In this document: one piece after another, positions 49,274-60,400 of the stretch | Numbering within the stretch: the stretch's first letter is position 1 | Layout: each line of letters starts with the position of its first letter | DNA from: Mixta hanseatica | GTDB lineage: Bacteria > Pseudomonadota > Gammaproteobacteria > Enterobacterales > Enterobacteriaceae | Assembly: GCF_023517775.1 (NCBI RefSeq) | Contig: NZ_CP082904.1 | Span: 3,162,001-3,226,000 of the forward strand | Direction: 5' to 3' | Length of the DNA stretch: 64,000 nucleotides | The notes under the pieces: model-generated | What the model saw: the letters and a program-made list of their open reading frames with translations, nothing else | What the model was told of the DNA's origin: nothing | Databases searched by the model: none | Translations under genes and position numbers: made by a program

Positions 49274-50527
49274 TCAGGCGTAAACCGGGAAGCGCGCGCA
49301 AACTTCCAGCACTTTCTGCTTCACGCGCTCGATGGTCGCTTCATCATTGATGTTATCCAGCACGTCGACAATCCAGCCGGCCAGCTCACGAACTTCCGCT
49401 TCTTTAAAGCCGCGACGGGTAACCGCCGGGGTACCGATACGGATACCGGACGTGACGAATGGGCTCTTAGGATCGTTCGGCACGCTGTTTTTGTTCACAG
49501 TGATGTTCGCGCGGCCCAGCGCGGCATCCGCCTCTTTACCGGTCAGGTTTTTATCCACCAGATCCAGCAGGAACAGGTGGTTATAGGTGCCGCCGGAAAC
49601 CACGTTATAGCCGCGCTCCAGGAACACTTCGACCATCGCCTTGGCGTTCTTCGCTACCTGCTGCTGATAAACCCGGAACTCCGGCTCCATCGCTTCTTTC
49701 AGCGCCACCGCTTTACCGGCGATAACGTGCATCAGCGGGCCGCCCTGTCCGCCCGGGAACACAGCGGAGTTCAGTTTTTTATACAGATCTTCGTCGCCGC
49801 CCTTCGCCAGGATCAGGCCGCCACGCGGACCCGCCAGGGTTTTGTGAGTAGTCGTAGTGACGATATGCGCATGCGGAACCGGGTTCGGATAGACGTCTGC
49901 GGCAATCAGACCGGCAACGTGCGCCATATCAACAAACAGATAAGCGCCTACGCTATCGGCGATTTCACGCATTTTCGCCCAGTCGCATACGCCGGAATAG
50001 GCGGAGAAGCCGCCGATAATCATTTTTGGCTTATGCTGCTGCGCCAGCGACGCCAGTTCGTCATAGTTGATCTTGCCCGTCTCGTCGATGCCGTAAGGCA
50101 CCACGTTATACAGTTTGCCGGAGAGGTTTACCGGAGAGCCGTGCGTCAGGTGACCGCCATGCGCGAGGTTCATACCTAAAATGGTGTCGCCCGGCTGCAG
50201 CAGCGCGGTATAGACCGCAAAGTTTGCCTGTGAACCAGAATGCGGCTGGACGTTGGCATAATCTGCGCCAAACAGCGCTTTGGCGCGATCGATCGCCAGC
50301 TGCTCAACGATATCGACATACTCACAACCGCCGTAGTAGCGTTTGCCCGGATAGCCTTCGGCATATTTATTGGTTAGCTGTGAACCTTGCGCCTGCATTA
50401 CACGCGGGCTGGTGTAGTTTTCTGAAGCAATCAGTTCAATATGCTCTTCCTGACGCACTTTTTCTTGCTCCATTGCTTGCCACAACTCGGCATCGTAATC
50501 GGCAATGTTCATATCTCGCTTTAACAT
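49274..50527 (-). CDS. glyA: Serine hydroxymethyltransferase
   Basis: A 417-residue PLP enzyme interconverting serine and glycine with tetrahydrofolate, the main source of one-carbon units. [19 protein letters not shown] gives the start at 50525-50527 (two codons after an upstream ATG). The PLP lysine lies in [14 protein letters not shown] (near residue 229). It diverges from hmp; a PurR-type box lies in the spacer. Confidence 0.98.
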   Translation of the reverse strand: MLKRDMNIADYDAELWQAMEQEKVRQEEHIELIASENYTSPRVMQAQGSQLTNKYAEGYPGKRYYGGCEYVDIVEQLAIDRAKALFGADYANVQPHSGSQANFAVYTALLQPGDTILGMNLAHGGHLTHGSPVNLSGKLYNVVPYGIDETGKINYDELASLAQQHKPKMIIGGFSAYSGVCDWAKMREIADSVGAYLFVDMAHVAGLIAADVYPNPVPHAHIVTTTTHKTLAGPRGGLILAKGGDEDLYKKLNSAVFPGGQGGPLMHVIAGKAVALKEAMEPEFRVYQQQVAKNAKAMVEVFLERGYNVVSGGTYNHLFLLDLVDKNLTGKEADAALGRANITVNKNSVPNDPKSPFVTSGIRIGTPAVTRRGFKEAEVRELAGWIVDVLDNINDEATIERVKQKVLEVCARFPVYA

Positions 50528-50639
50528 CCGCATCTCCTGACTCAGCTAACTTTAAACGGCACTATATGGCCCTGACGGGCGAAGGCCCACAGTGTAAACC
50601 GTTTTGCAGGTGGAAGCATAGCCTCATGGCCCGCTTTTT

Positions 50640-50655
50640 ACGCAAACGATTGGCT
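50640..50655. promoter_or_regulatory. PurR-type operator upstream of glyA
   Basis: ACGCAAACGATTGGCT keeps the left half of the PurR consensus perfectly (ACGCAAACG) and part of the right. glyA is a known PurR target in E. coli. The site lies about 115 bases upstream of the glyA start. Confidence 0.6.
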
Positions 50656-50801
50656 TGAGCGCTGGCAAGGCCTACAGCCCGATTTGCTCTCCGCTTTTAT
50701 CACGATAGTTATTCAGTCTTCGCTTGCAGTTTTTTCATTATTGTTAACCTCGGCATCCTTTATTTTTTCAGGGTTATTTACAAATATCGACAAAAGCGAT
50801 T

Positions 50802-50824
50802 AACATGCATTTAAAATGCAACTT
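50802..50824. promoter_or_regulatory. NsrR-type site upstream of hmp
   Basis: An 11-1-11 inverted repeat with arms AACATGCATTT and AAATGCAACTT closely matches the NsrR consensus. It ends 24 bases before the hmp ATG, overlapping the expected promoter, so nitric oxide would relieve repression of hmp. Confidence 0.8.
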
Positions 50825-50847
50825 ATAAAGCTAATCGGAGAGCCACC

Positions 50848-52032
50848 ATGCTTGATGCCCAAACTATCGCTACCGTTAAATCTACTCTGCCCGCCGTTGC
50901 GGCGACGGGCCCCGCGCTGACCGCTTACTTTTATGACCGGATGTTTACCCATAATCCGGAACTGAAAGATGTATTTAATATGAGCAATCAGCGCAATGGC
51001 GATCAGCGTCAGGCCCTGTTCGACGCCATCTGCGCCTACGGCGCCAATCTGGAAAATCTGGCGGCCCTGCTGCCGGCCGTTGAGCGCATTGCGCAGAAAC
51101 ACACCAGCTTTTCCATTAAGCCTGAGCAGTATCAGATTGTGGGCAAGCACCTGCTGGCGACCATTGATGAAATGCTGCGCCCTGGCCCGGAAGTGCTGGA
51201 CGCCTGGGCCAAAGCCTATGGCGTATTGGCTAATGTCTTTATCCAGCGTGAAGAAGAGATTTATCACGAGCATGAGAAAAAACAGGGCGGCTGGCGCGGC
51301 ACTCGCGCTTTCCGCATTAGCGCTATTCAGCCGCAGAGCGAGGTGATTAAAAGCTTTACCCTGACGCCGGTGGATGGCAAGCCGGTAGCAGATTTCCAAC
51401 CCGGCCAGTACCTGGGAGTGCATGTTCAGGACCCTGACTTCGCTAACCATGAAATCCGTCAATATTCCCTGACCCATGCGCCAAATGGCCGCGATTATCG
51501 CATCGCCGTGAAACATGAGGCGCAGGGTACGGTTTCCGGCTGGCTGCATGCGAAAGCGCAAGTCGGCGATGTAATTAACCTGGCGGCGCCGGCCGGTGAC
51601 TTTTTCCTGCAGGCGGACGCCGCCACGCCCGTAACCCTGATTTCCGCCGGCGTCGGCTTAACACCCATGCTGGCGATGCTGCACGCCCTTGCTAAACAAC
51701 AGCATCAGGCGCCGGTAAGCTGGCTGCACGCGGCAGAAAACGGCGCTCGCCACGCGTTTGCCGATGAAGTCGCGCAAACCGGCGCGCAGCTGGCTCACTT
51801 CAGCAGCCATGTCTGGTACAGCAACCCGCGCGCTGAAGATGCCGGACGCTTTAACGCTCAGGGCATGATGAATCTGGCCGCCGTTGCCGCCGATCTGGCT
51901 GATATTCACCGCCACTACTACCTCTGCGGCCCGGTAAGCTTTATGCAGTTTGTCGCTCGCCAGCTGTTGGATGCTGGCGTACCGAATCAGCATATTCATT
52001 ATGAGGTGTTTGGCCCGCACAAAGTGGTTTAA
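50848..52032 (+). CDS. hmp: Flavohaemoglobin, nitric oxide dioxygenase
   Basis: A 394-residue three-domain protein: globin (about 1-140, proximal His in [11 protein letters not shown] near 85), FAD domain with RQYSLTHAP, and NAD-binding domain ([14 protein letters not shown], then YLCGPVSFM). It oxidises NO to nitrate. GGAGAG precedes the ATG. The NsrR site upstream explains its control. Confidence 0.98.
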   Translation: MLDAQTIATVKSTLPAVAATGPALTAYFYDRMFTHNPELKDVFNMSNQRNGDQRQALFDAICAYGANLENLAALLPAVERIAQKHTSFSIKPEQYQIVGKHLLATIDEMLRPGPEVLDAWAKAYGVLANVFIQREEEIYHEHEKKQGGWRGTRAFRISAIQPQSEVIKSFTLTPVDGKPVADFQPGQYLGVHVQDPDFANHEIRQYSLTHAPNGRDYRIAVKHEAQGTVSGWLHAKAQVGDVINLAAPAGDFFLQADAATPVTLISAGVGLTPMLAMLHALAKQQHQAPVSWLHAAENGARHAFADEVAQTGAQLAHFSSHVWYSNPRAEDAGRFNAQGMMNLAAVAADLADIHRHYYLCGPVSFMQFVARQLLDAGVPNQHIHYEVFGPHKVV

Positions 52033-52070
52033 GCTGATCTGCTGAGTCTGGGTATTTACACGGGTGAAGC

Positions 52071-52763
52071 ATGAAAACAATCGGTTTGCTGGGCGGGATG
52101 AGCTGGGAGTCAACGGCGCTCTACTACAAGATTATCAACGAAGGCATTAACGCGCAGCTTGGCGGTTTACACTCCGCCAGGCTGGTGATGTACAGCGTCG
52201 ATTTTTATGAAATAGAGCAGTTGCAGGCAGCAGGCGACTGGCAGGAAGCCGGAGAAAAGCTGGCGGCGGCGGGCCGTGCGCTGCAGGCGGCGGGCGCTGA
52301 TTTTATCGTGCTCTGTACCAATACTATGCATAAAGTCGCGCCCGCCATCGCCGCGGCGACGTCGCTGCCGCTGTTGCATATCGCCGATGCTACGGCCGAA
52401 GCGATTAAAACGGCCGGACTGAGCAAAGTCGGCCTGTTAGGCACCCGTTTTACGATGGAGCAGGCGTTTTATAAGCAGCGGCTGCAAAGCGAGTATGGCA
52501 TTGAAGTGGTGATTCCGGATGAGGCTGGGCGCGAAACGGTGCATCAGGTTATCTATCAGGAGCTGTGCCTGGGCCACATTAATGCCGCTTCGCGCGAGAA
52601 ATATCGCGCCGTGATGGAGGATTTGGTCGCGCAGGGAGCAGAGGCGATAATTATGGGTTGCACGGAAATCACGCTGCTTATCGATCAACAGGACGCAACG
52701 GTGCCGCTGTTTGATACCACGCAAATTCATGCTGAGGCGGCCGTTGCGCTGGCCTTAGCCTGA
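52071..52763 (+). CDS. Aspartate/glutamate racemase-family amino-acid racemase (YgeA-like)
   Basis: A 230-residue protein, the same length as E. coli YgeA. The first catalytic position is Thr83 (LCTNTMHK) instead of the usual Cys, and the second is Cys197 (MGCTEI), the same T83/C197 pair as in YgeA, a broad-specificity racemase active on homoserine and related amino acids. It starts 38 bases after hmp on the same strand and may be co-transcribed with it. Confidence 0.85.
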   Translation: MKTIGLLGGMSWESTALYYKIINEGINAQLGGLHSARLVMYSVDFYEIEQLQAAGDWQEAGEKLAAAGRALQAAGADFIVLCTNTMHKVAPAIAAATSLPLLHIADATAEAIKTAGLSKVGLLGTRFTMEQAFYKQRLQSEYGIEVVIPDEAGRETVHQVIYQELCLGHINAASREKYRAVMEDLVAQGAEAIIMGCTEITLLIDQQDATVPLFDTTQIHAEAAVALALA

Positions 52764-52769
52764 GAAAAA

Positions 52770-52792
52770 GCCAGCGCCCGTCGGGTGCTGGC
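52770..52792. terminator. Terminator between the racemase gene and glnB
   Basis: A 9-bp stem with one G-T pair (GCCAGCGCC/GGTGCTGGC) and a 5-base loop. The minus strand continues TTTTTCTC, so it ends glnB; on the plus strand the T-tract is weak. Confidence 0.7.
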
Positions 52793-52872
52793 GCAGACCG
52801 TTCTTCTGGTTAAAAGCAACAGAGCCCAAGTCAATGCGCTATCAGCGCGCCTGGGTTTTGTCGCGTTCGCCG

Positions 52873-53292
<420 letters not shown>

Positions 53293-53331
53293 CTAAGCTA
53301 TCATATCTGACCGCCTGAACGGCACTAAAAA

Positions 53332-54669
53332 CTATGACTCTTTGAAGTCGTTCGCATCCAACTCGTGACGCGCCAGCAGCTTATAAAACTCGGTGCGATT
53401 ACGTCCCGCCAGCCGCGCGGCATTGGTGACGTTGCCTTTGGTCATCTGCAGCAGTTTCCGCAGATAGTTCAGTTCAAACTGGTTACGTGCCTCGACAAAG
53501 GTCGGCAGCGCGGTGTTTTCGCCCGCCAGCGCCTGCTCCACCAGCGCCTCGCCGATCACCGGCGCGGAGGTCAAAGCCACGCACTGCTCAATAACGTTAA
53601 CCAGCTGACGCACATTGCCCGGCCAACTGGCGCTCATCAGACGCTTCATCGCATCGGTCGAGAAGCTACGCACAAAAGGCTTATGACGTTCTGCCGCCTG
53701 GCGTAGCAAATGGTTAGCCAGCAGCGGAATATCTTCTGCCCGCTCATGCAGCGCCGGGATTTTCAGGCTGACGACATTCAGGCGGTAAAACAAGTCTTCG
53801 CGGAACTCCTGCTTTTCCATTGCTTTTGGCAAATCGCGATGGGTAGCGGAAATAATACGTACATTGATATCCAGATCGCGGTTGCTGCCCAACGGCCGCA
53901 CTTTCCGCTCCTGCAGCACGCGCAGCAGCTTAACCTGCAGCGTTGGCGGCATATCGCCGATTTCATCCAAAAACAGGGTGCCGTCTTCGGCGGCCTGGAA
54001 TAACCCTTCACGCGCGCTAACCGCGCCGGTAAAGGCGCCGCGCGCGTGGCCAAACAGCTCCGATTCCAGCAGCTGCTCCGGCAAGGCGCCGCAGTTGATA
54101 GCGATAAAAGGCTTCCCGGCGCGCGGGCTGGCGGCATGAATCGCCTTCGCCAGCACCTCTTTGCCGGTGCCGCTTTGCCCGTTAATCAATACGCTGACGT
54201 CAGATTGCGCCACCATATGTGCCTGCTCCAGCAGGCGCTGCATCAGCGGGCTGCGGGTGACGATCACTTCACGCCAGGCATCGTTGCTGGATGGCGCGCT
54301 GTGCGCCATCGCCTCATCAATCGCCTTATAGAGCGCATCCCGATCCACCGGCTTGGTAAGAAAGCTAAACACGCCCTGCCGCGTCGCCGAAACCGCCTCG
54401 GGTATCGAGCCGTGTGCCGTCAGGATAATCACCGGCAGGCCGGGATGCAGCTTTTGAATTTCACCAAACAGCGCCAGGCCATCCATCTCATCCATGCACA
54501 GATCGCTGATCACCAGATCGACTTTCTCTTTATTAAGCTGACGCAGCGCATCTGGCCCGCTGGTGGCCGTGGTGACCTGAAAACCTTCACTGGTCAGGCG
54601 CATGCCTAATAGCTTCAGCAGCGCGGCATCGTCGTCAACCAGCAGCAGACGGGCGGAGTTACGTGGCAT
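53332..54669 (-). CDS. glrR: Sigma-54-dependent response regulator GlrR
   Basis: A 445-residue regulator: receiver domain with the phospho-acceptor in VDLVISDLCMDEMDG (Asp near 56), AAA+ domain with Walker A GQSGTGKE, GAFTGA loop (GARGAFTGAVS) and Walker B DEIGDM, and a C-terminal Fis-type helix-turn-helix (NVTNAARLAGRNRTEFYKLL). GlrR activates the sigma-54 promoter of glmY. Its start overlaps the glrG stop by one base (TAATG). Confidence 0.97.
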   Translation of the reverse strand: MPRNSARLLLVDDDAALLKLLGMRLTSEGFQVTTATSGPDALRQLNKEKVDLVISDLCMDEMDGLALFGEIQKLHPGLPVIILTAHGSIPEAVSATRQGVFSFLTKPVDRDALYKAIDEAMAHSAPSSNDAWREVIVTRSPLMQRLLEQAHMVAQSDVSVLINGQSGTGKEVLAKAIHAASPRAGKPFIAINCGALPEQLLESELFGHARGAFTGAVSAREGLFQAAEDGTLFLDEIGDMPPTLQVKLLRVLQERKVRPLGSNRDLDINVRIISATHRDLPKAMEKQEFREDLFYRLNVVSLKIPALHERAEDIPLLANHLLRQAAERHKPFVRSFSTDAMKRLMSASWPGNVRQLVNVIEQCVALTSAPVIGEALVEQALAGENTALPTFVEARNQFELNYLRKLLQMTKGNVTNAARLAGRNRTEFYKLLARHELDANDFKES

Positions 54670-55397
54670 TATTGCGCCTCTTTTTCATGACTGTTTTCCC
54701 CCGATGGCGCGGATGACGTACTGGCCTCATTCACATCGGGATGACTGTTATCAGAGACATCCGGCGATTTACGCGAAGAGAGCTGGCGCTCAATATCGGT
54801 CAGCGTCTCCAGTTTGCGCCGCGTCTCCGTAAGCTCCCGGCTCAGGCTGAGCTGTTTTTGCCGCAGGGCATCAAGCTGGCTATCGCTGGTCTGCTGCAGA
54901 TGATGATAGCGCGTTCGGCTTTCTGATAACTCGAGCTGGGCCGCCTGATTATTACGCCATAGCTGCAATAGCGGGCGTACCGAGGCGGGATAGGCCATGC
55001 TAAAGCTATCCAGCTGTTCAACATACTGACGACGCTCAACCGGCGTGACGTTGCCATTATCCAACAGGATCCCCTGCTTGAAACTGTTTTGCCAGTTGGT
55101 GGCGGGCCAGCCGTGCGCCTCCGCCCGCGCCTGTACCGGCGACAGCCGCGCGGCGCAGTCAATGGCGCGCATCCAGTAAAGCGGGTTTTTGATGCTGTTG
55201 CCGTCGTCGATATGCCAAACGCGGGTGCAATCCACGGCGAGGTAATCAACAATATTGATTTTCGGCTCAGGCGGCGTCGCGGCCTGACGCGGTAAAACGC
55301 TGTGTATCGGCTGCTGACAGGCAGCAACCAGTAAGGCCGACAATAACAGCAGACGACGGCCAAAACCTTGTGCGGCAGAGAATGTAAATATGGTCAT
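54669..55397 (-). CDS. glrG: Outer-membrane lipoprotein GlrG/QseG
   Basis: A 242-residue lipoprotein with lipobox LVAAC (Cys near 27), a globular part (NPLYWMRAIDCAARLSPVQARAEAHGW) and a C-terminal coiled coil ending ETLTDIERQLSSRK. It interacts with the kinase GlrK in E. coli. It lies between glrK and glrR. Confidence 0.92.
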   Translation of the reverse strand: MTIFTFSAAQGFGRRLLLLSALLVAACQQPIHSVLPRQAATPPEPKINIVDYLAVDCTRVWHIDDGNSIKNPLYWMRAIDCAARLSPVQARAEAHGWPATNWQNSFKQGILLDNGNVTPVERRQYVEQLDSFSMAYPASVRPLLQLWRNNQAAQLELSESRTRYHHLQQTSDSQLDALRQKQLSLSRELTETRRKLETLTDIERQLSSRKSPDVSDNSHPDVNEASTSSAPSGENSHEKEAQ

Positions 55398-55403
55398 TAG
55401 CTA

Positions 55404-56828
55404 TCATTTCCCGGCGCTCAAATTAAGTTCTATACGGAAGCAAACCTCAGCCTGTTCCGTGGTGATAAGCTGCAGATCGCCCTGCATACGCCGCAGACAG
55501 TCTTTGGCAATGCTCAGCCCCAGCCCGCTGCCTTTGACGGCCCCTTTACGCTGCTGGCTCCCCTGGAAAAAAGGCTCGAAGATCATCGCCTGTTCCGCTT
55601 CAGGGATCGGCGTGCCGGTATTGGCTACATCAATCCATACCCGATTGCCCTGTTTCTGACTGCGCAGCCAAATGGTACCGGATTCACTGCCGTAATATAC
55701 AGCGTTGGAATAGAGATTATCGATTACGCGCATCAACAGCATGGGTTCAGCGCGGCAGGTGGTTACCTGCAAATCCACCTCGGTTTGCATTAACTTACTG
55801 CGCGCCGGGAGCGCGTGCGTATCCACCACGCTGTGAATGATCTCCGCCAGGTTCACCGTTTCCAGCGCCTGCGGGCTGTCGGCCAGCTTGCGGTTGTAGT
55901 CAAGCAGTTGTTCGATCAAACGCTGCAAATGTCGGCTGCTGCCGTCCAGGATGGCGACCACCTCTTTTTGATCGGCGGTCAACGGCCCGGCCACCTCATC
56001 CGCCAGCAGTTCGGTCCCTTCACGCATACTGGCCAGCGGCGTTTTCAATTCATGAGAGATATGGCGTAAAAATTCATGGCGCTGTGACTCCAGCCATGCC
56101 AGCCGCTCGCTCAGCCACAGAATGCGTTGGCCCAGCGCCCGGATTTCCCGCGGGCCTTTAAAGCTCACCATATTGCCCAGCGGCCTGCCCTCCCCCAGTC
56201 GATTGATCATTCGCTCGACCGCTTTCACCGGCCCGATAATCATGCGGGTGAACAGCAGCACCAGCCCCAGCGTGACGATAAACAGCAGCAGCGCCTGCCA
56301 GCCAAAGAACTGACCGCGCTCGGCGATTTCCCGCTGCAGCTGTAAGCCGCGCGAAAAAGCGGTTTCCCGCGTGGCCTGTACCATCTGCGCATTGGCGCTG
56401 GAAAAAGACGCCAGGCTCTCCGTGGCGCTGCTGATCGGGTTACTGTTCAGGCAGTGCAGCTGTTCCAGCCGGGTCAATGCCTGCCGCAGGCTTTGCCAGG
56501 CGCGCAGGTCGGGCAGTACCTGGGCGTGCGCATCCAGCATTTGCGAGTAACGCGCGCGCTGGGTCTGATAAAGGCGCGCCAGCATCGGATCGCCCAGCAC
56601 GCAATATTGTCGATAGCTGCGTTCCAGCTCCAGCGCGGTGCGCGCCATCGCTTCACTGCGCCGCACGTCAGTTAAGGTGGTGCGATTGGTGTCGGCCGCC
56701 TGCTGGCTAAGCGCGGAAAGGCTTTCCCAGGCCTGCCAGGCCAGCACCAACAGCGGCAGCAATACCAGCAAAAACGCCATCAGCACCAGCTGACGCAGGG
56801 AACGCGGGAAAAATCGCCAGGTTTTCAC
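55404..56828 (-). CDS. glrK: Sensor histidine kinase GlrK/QseE
   Basis: Starting at the GTG 56826-56828 (AAGGA eight bases upstream) gives 474 residues, matching the 475 of E. coli; the longer frame from 56900 runs into the glmY terminator region. Two membrane helices (LVLMAFLLVLLPLLVLAW and ALLLFIVTLGLVLLFTRM) flank a periplasmic sensor. A HAMP region, the phospho-His in LRHISHELKTPLASM and the ATPase motifs (NLYSNAVYYG, GSGLGLSIAKD) follow. It phosphorylates GlrR. Confidence 0.95.
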   Translation of the reverse strand: MKTWRFFPRSLRQLVLMAFLLVLLPLLVLAWQAWESLSALSQQAADTNRTTLTDVRRSEAMARTALELERSYRQYCVLGDPMLARLYQTQRARYSQMLDAHAQVLPDLRAWQSLRQALTRLEQLHCLNSNPISSATESLASFSSANAQMVQATRETAFSRGLQLQREIAERGQFFGWQALLLFIVTLGLVLLFTRMIIGPVKAVERMINRLGEGRPLGNMVSFKGPREIRALGQRILWLSERLAWLESQRHEFLRHISHELKTPLASMREGTELLADEVAGPLTADQKEVVAILDGSSRHLQRLIEQLLDYNRKLADSPQALETVNLAEIIHSVVDTHALPARSKLMQTEVDLQVTTCRAEPMLLMRVIDNLYSNAVYYGSESGTIWLRSQKQGNRVWIDVANTGTPIPEAEQAMIFEPFFQGSQQRKGAVKGSGLGLSIAKDCLRRMQGDLQLITTEQAEVCFRIELNLSAGK

Positions 56829-56933
56829 ATGCAATATCCTTTTTGAAGTGGGAATGATGCTAGCGAACAACGCGGCAGGAGGAAAGCCTGAAACCGGCAA
56901 GGCAAACGGAAACGCGGCGGTCGCCGCAGAAAT

Positions 56934-57154
56934 AAAAACGGCAGAGCCAAAGCTCTGCCGTTTTTGATGCGCTGAAGGTTCACCGCATTTGAATAGGTGG
57001 TGCCTAACTCAACGTTGCGCCCGGTGTTTGATAAAGTCGCAAGCAAGCTATTATCGGTACGTGGACGGCAGGCACCGTATTGTGCGTCATTCGGAGTTTT
57101 ATGAAGCGCTTGACCGCGTTAGCAGGGCTGTCATAAGGAGGTGAATGAGCCACT
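56934..57154 (-). ncRNA. glmY: Small RNA GlmY
   Basis: The minus strand from about 57154 begins AGTGGCTCATTCACC and later contains TGCCTGCCGTC and ACGTACCGATAATAGCTTGC, as in E. coli GlmY, and it ends in a strong terminator (AAAAACGGCAGAGC/GCTCTGCCGTTTTT, 56934-56965). Position between purL and glrK is also that of E. coli glmY. The RNA, about 220 nt here versus 184 in E. coli, protects GlmZ by sequestering RapZ and so raises glmS expression when glucosamine-6-phosphate is low. The exact 5' end is set by the sigma-54 promoter. Confidence 0.9.
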
Positions 57155-57164
57155 GCCGATATAT

Positions 57165-57181
57165 TAGCAAATAATATGCCA
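57165..57181 (-). promoter_or_regulatory. Sigma-54 promoter of glmY
   Basis: The minus strand reads TGGCATATTATTTGCTA: a TGGCA(T) -24 element, five bases, and a TTGC(T) -12 element, an almost perfect sigma-54 promoter. The distance to the GlmY 5' end is right (about 12 bases past the GC). Confidence 0.9.
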
Positions 57182-57283
57182 ACTTTGTAATTTTTATATA
57201 AGTCGCTAATTAATCAGGATTTATGCCATTTACTTCCTGTTTCTCTGCGCGTAAGACAAATCGCTGCTGCCTTTTCTGTCGCT

Positions 57284-57301
57284 TATCAACAACAGTTGAC
57301 A
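57284..57301. promoter_or_regulatory. Second GlrR-type site (one mismatch)
   Basis: TATC-N10-GACA differs from the GlrR consensus TGTC-N10-GACA at one position. It lies about 130 bases upstream of the GlmY start, in the enhancer region. Confidence 0.6.
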
Positions 57302-57324
57302 ACCATTATCCAATAATAACCAGT

Positions 57325-57337
57325 TATCAATAGGTTA
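57325..57337 (+). promoter_or_regulatory. IHF site in the glmY enhancer region
   Basis: TATCAATAGGTTA matches the IHF consensus WATCAANNNNTTR exactly. It lies between two GlrR-type sites, where bending could bring the activator to the sigma-54 polymerase, as known for E. coli glmY. Confidence 0.7.
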
Positions 57338-57339
57338 AA

Positions 57340-57357
57340 TGTCTCCTTTTAGAGACA
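57340..57357. promoter_or_regulatory. GlrR activator site upstream of glmY
   Basis: TGTC-N10-GACA is a perfect match to the GlrR recognition sequence, about 190 bases upstream of the GlmY start. Confidence 0.8.
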
Positions 57358-57401
57358 CTCTTTATACTATCCTGTCGCATTTTAGCAACAGCGCTAAATA
57401 T

Positions 57402-57437
57402 AAAAAAAACCGCAGCGGAAACCGATGCGGTTTTTTT
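57402..57437. terminator. Terminator after purL
   Basis: AAAAAAAACCGCA pairs with TGCGGTTTTTTT around an 11-base loop. The minus strand, following purL, ends in a run of eight T. It insulates purL from glmY. Confidence 0.92.
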
Positions 57438-57450
57438 AACAGGTAAAGAA

Positions 57451-60400
57451 TTAGCCTAACTGTTTACGTGCGTTACGGAAAATACGCATCCACGGACCGT
57501 CTTCGCCCCACTCAGCTGGATGCCAGGAGTTGCTTACGGTACGGAAGACGCGTTCCGGATGCGGCATCATAATGGTTACACGACCATTTTCACTGGTCAC
57601 GGCGGTAATGCCGTTCGGCGAGCCGTTAGGGTTAGCCGGGTAGTTTTCCGTTACCTTGCCGTAGTTATCGACAAAACGCAGCGCCACTACGCCTTTGGCT
57701 TCCAGCGCGGCAAGATGAGCGCCATCGCGCACCTCAACAAAGCCTTCGCCGTGTGATACTGCAATCGGCATCCGCGAACCGGTCATGCCTTCCAGCAACA
57801 GCGACGGGCTGGCTGCTACCTCAACCAGACTAAAGCGCGCTTCAAAACGCTCGGACTGGTTGCGGACAAATCGCGGCCACAGATCGCTGCCGGGGATCAG
57901 CTCACGCAGGTTAGACATCATCTGGCAACCGTTACAGACGCCCAGCGCCAGGGTTTGTGGACGATGGAAGAAGGACTCAAACTGATCGCGTACGCGGCTG
58001 TTGAACAGAATGGATTTCGCCCAGCCCTCGCCGGCGCCCAGCACGTCGCCATAGGAGAACCCGCCGCAGGCGACCAGCGCCTGCATCTCTTCCAGGCCGA
58101 TGCGTCCCGCCAGCAGATCGCTCATATGCACATCTACCGCATCGAAACCGGCGCGATGGAAAGCCGCGGCCATTTCAACGTGCGAGTTAACGCCCTGCTC
58201 ACGCAGCACGGCGACTTTTGGCCGCGCGCCACGGGCAATAAAAGGCGCGGCGATATCGTCCTGCGGATTAAAGGTAAGCTGAACGTTCAGCCCCGGATCG
58301 TTATCATCTTTTTTCGCTTGATGTTCCTGATCGGCACAGTCCGGGTTATCGCGCAGGCGCTGCATTTGCCAGGTTGTTTCCGCCCACCAGACGCGCAGCG
58401 TGGAGCGGCTTTCGCTGTATACCACATCGTTGCCCGCACGGATCTCGAAGCGATCGCCCGGCAGCGCTTTGCCAAGGTAGTGAACACAGTCGCTCAGGCC
58501 ATATTCGCCGAGCAAGGCTTCTACCGCGGCGCGATCCTGCGCTTTCACCTGAATTACCGCGCCCAGCTCTTCATTAAACAGCGCCGCCAGCGCATCCGCG
58601 CCCAGCGTGGCGATATCCGCCTCGATGCCGCAATGGCCGGCAAACGCCATTTCCGCCAGCGTAACCAGCAGGCCGCCGTCGGAGCGGTCGTGATAGGCCA
58701 GCAGCTTGTTCGCCTGAACCAGCGCCTGCATCGCCCGGAAAAAGCCTGCCAGCTGCTCGACGTCGCGTACGTCAGCCGGCTTATCGCCCAGCTGACGGAA
58801 CACCTGCGCCAGGGCTGTCGCCCCTAACGCGTTATGCCCTTTGCCGAGGTCGATCAGCAGCAGCGCATTATCTTCCGCCGCCCGTAACTGCGGGGTGACC
58901 GTGCGGCGCACATCTTCAACGCGGGCAAAGGCGGTAATCACCAGCGAGAGCGGCGCGGTGATTTCACGCTGCTCGTTATTCTGCTGCCAGCGGGTTTTCA
59001 TCGACATTGAGTCTTTACCCACCGGAATCGTTAGCTCCAACGCCGGACACAGCTCTTCGCCAATGGCTTTTACCGCCTCGTACAGGCCAGCATCTTCGCC
59101 CGGATGCCCGGCGGCGGCCATCCAGTTAGCCGAAAGCTTCACGCGCTTCAGCGCGCCAATATCGGTTGCCGCCAGGTTAGTTAACGCCTCTCCCACCGCC
59201 AGACGGGCCGAGGCGGCAAAGTCCAGCAGCGCCACCGGCGCGCGTTCGCCAATGGAGAACGCTTCGCCATGATAGCTATCCAGGCTGGCGGTGGTAACCG
59301 CACAGTTAGCCACCGGTATCTGCCACGGACCGACCATCTGATCACGCGCCACCATCCCGGTTACGCTGCGATCGCCAATGGTAATCAGGAAGGTTTTTTC
59401 CGCTACGGTCGGCAGATGCATCACGCGTTTTACCGCCTCTTCCAGCGTCAGGTCGTCGCGTACCAGCGCCTCGCCCTGCGCCTGCTGACGCTTGACGTCG
59501 CGCGTCATCTTCGGCGTTTTGCCCAGCAGCACGTCCAGCGGCATATCAATCGGCTGATTGTCGAAATGACTATCGGAAAGCGTCAGATGCTGCTCTTCCG
59601 TCGCTTCGCCAATCACCGCATACGGGGCGCGTTCGCGCTGGCACAGCTGATCAAACAGCGCCAGTTTGTCTGGCGACACCGCCAGCACGTAGCGCTCCTG
59701 TGATTCGTTGCACCAGACTTCAAGCGGGCTCATGCCCGGCTCATCATTAAGAATATCGCGCAGGTTGAAACGCCCGCCGCGTCCGCCGTCACTCACCAGC
59801 TCCGGCATGGCGTTCGACAGGCCGCCCGCGCCGACATCATGAATAAACAGGATCGGGTTCTGCTCGCCCAGCTGCCAGCAGCGGTCGATCACTTCCTGGC
59901 AGCGCCGCTCCATTTCCGGGTTATCGCGCTGTACGGATGCAAAATCGAGATCGGCATCGGACTGGCCGGATGTCATTGATGAGGCCGCGCCGCCGCCCAG
60001 GCCGATATTCATCGCCGGCCCGCCCAGCACGATCAGTTTCGCGCCCACGCTGATCTCGCCTTTCTGCACATGATCGGCGCGGATATTACCGATACCGCCC
60101 GCCAGCATAATCGGCTTATGATAGCCGCGCAGCTCGGTGCCGTTATGGCTGTTGACGCGCTCTTCATAGGTACGGAAATAGCCGTTCAGCGCCGGACGAC
60201 CAAACTCATTGTTGAACGCCGCGCCGCCCAGCGGGCCTTCGGTCATAATATCCAGCGCGCTGACGATACGATCGGGCTTGCCGAAATCTTCTTCCCACGG
60301 CTGTTCAAAGCCCGGAATGCGCAGGTTAGATACCGAGAAGCCCACCAGCCCTGCTTTGGGCTTGGCACCGCGGCCGGTTGCGCCTTCATCACGGATTTCG

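Larger units (their letters stand above)
50528..50847. promoter_or_regulatory. glyA-hmp divergent control region
   Basis: A 320-base spacer without a gene. It holds the PurR-type box (50640-50655) on the glyA side and the NsrR site (50802-50824) on the hmp side. MetR sites, known at this locus in E. coli, were not clearly seen. Confidence 0.6.
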
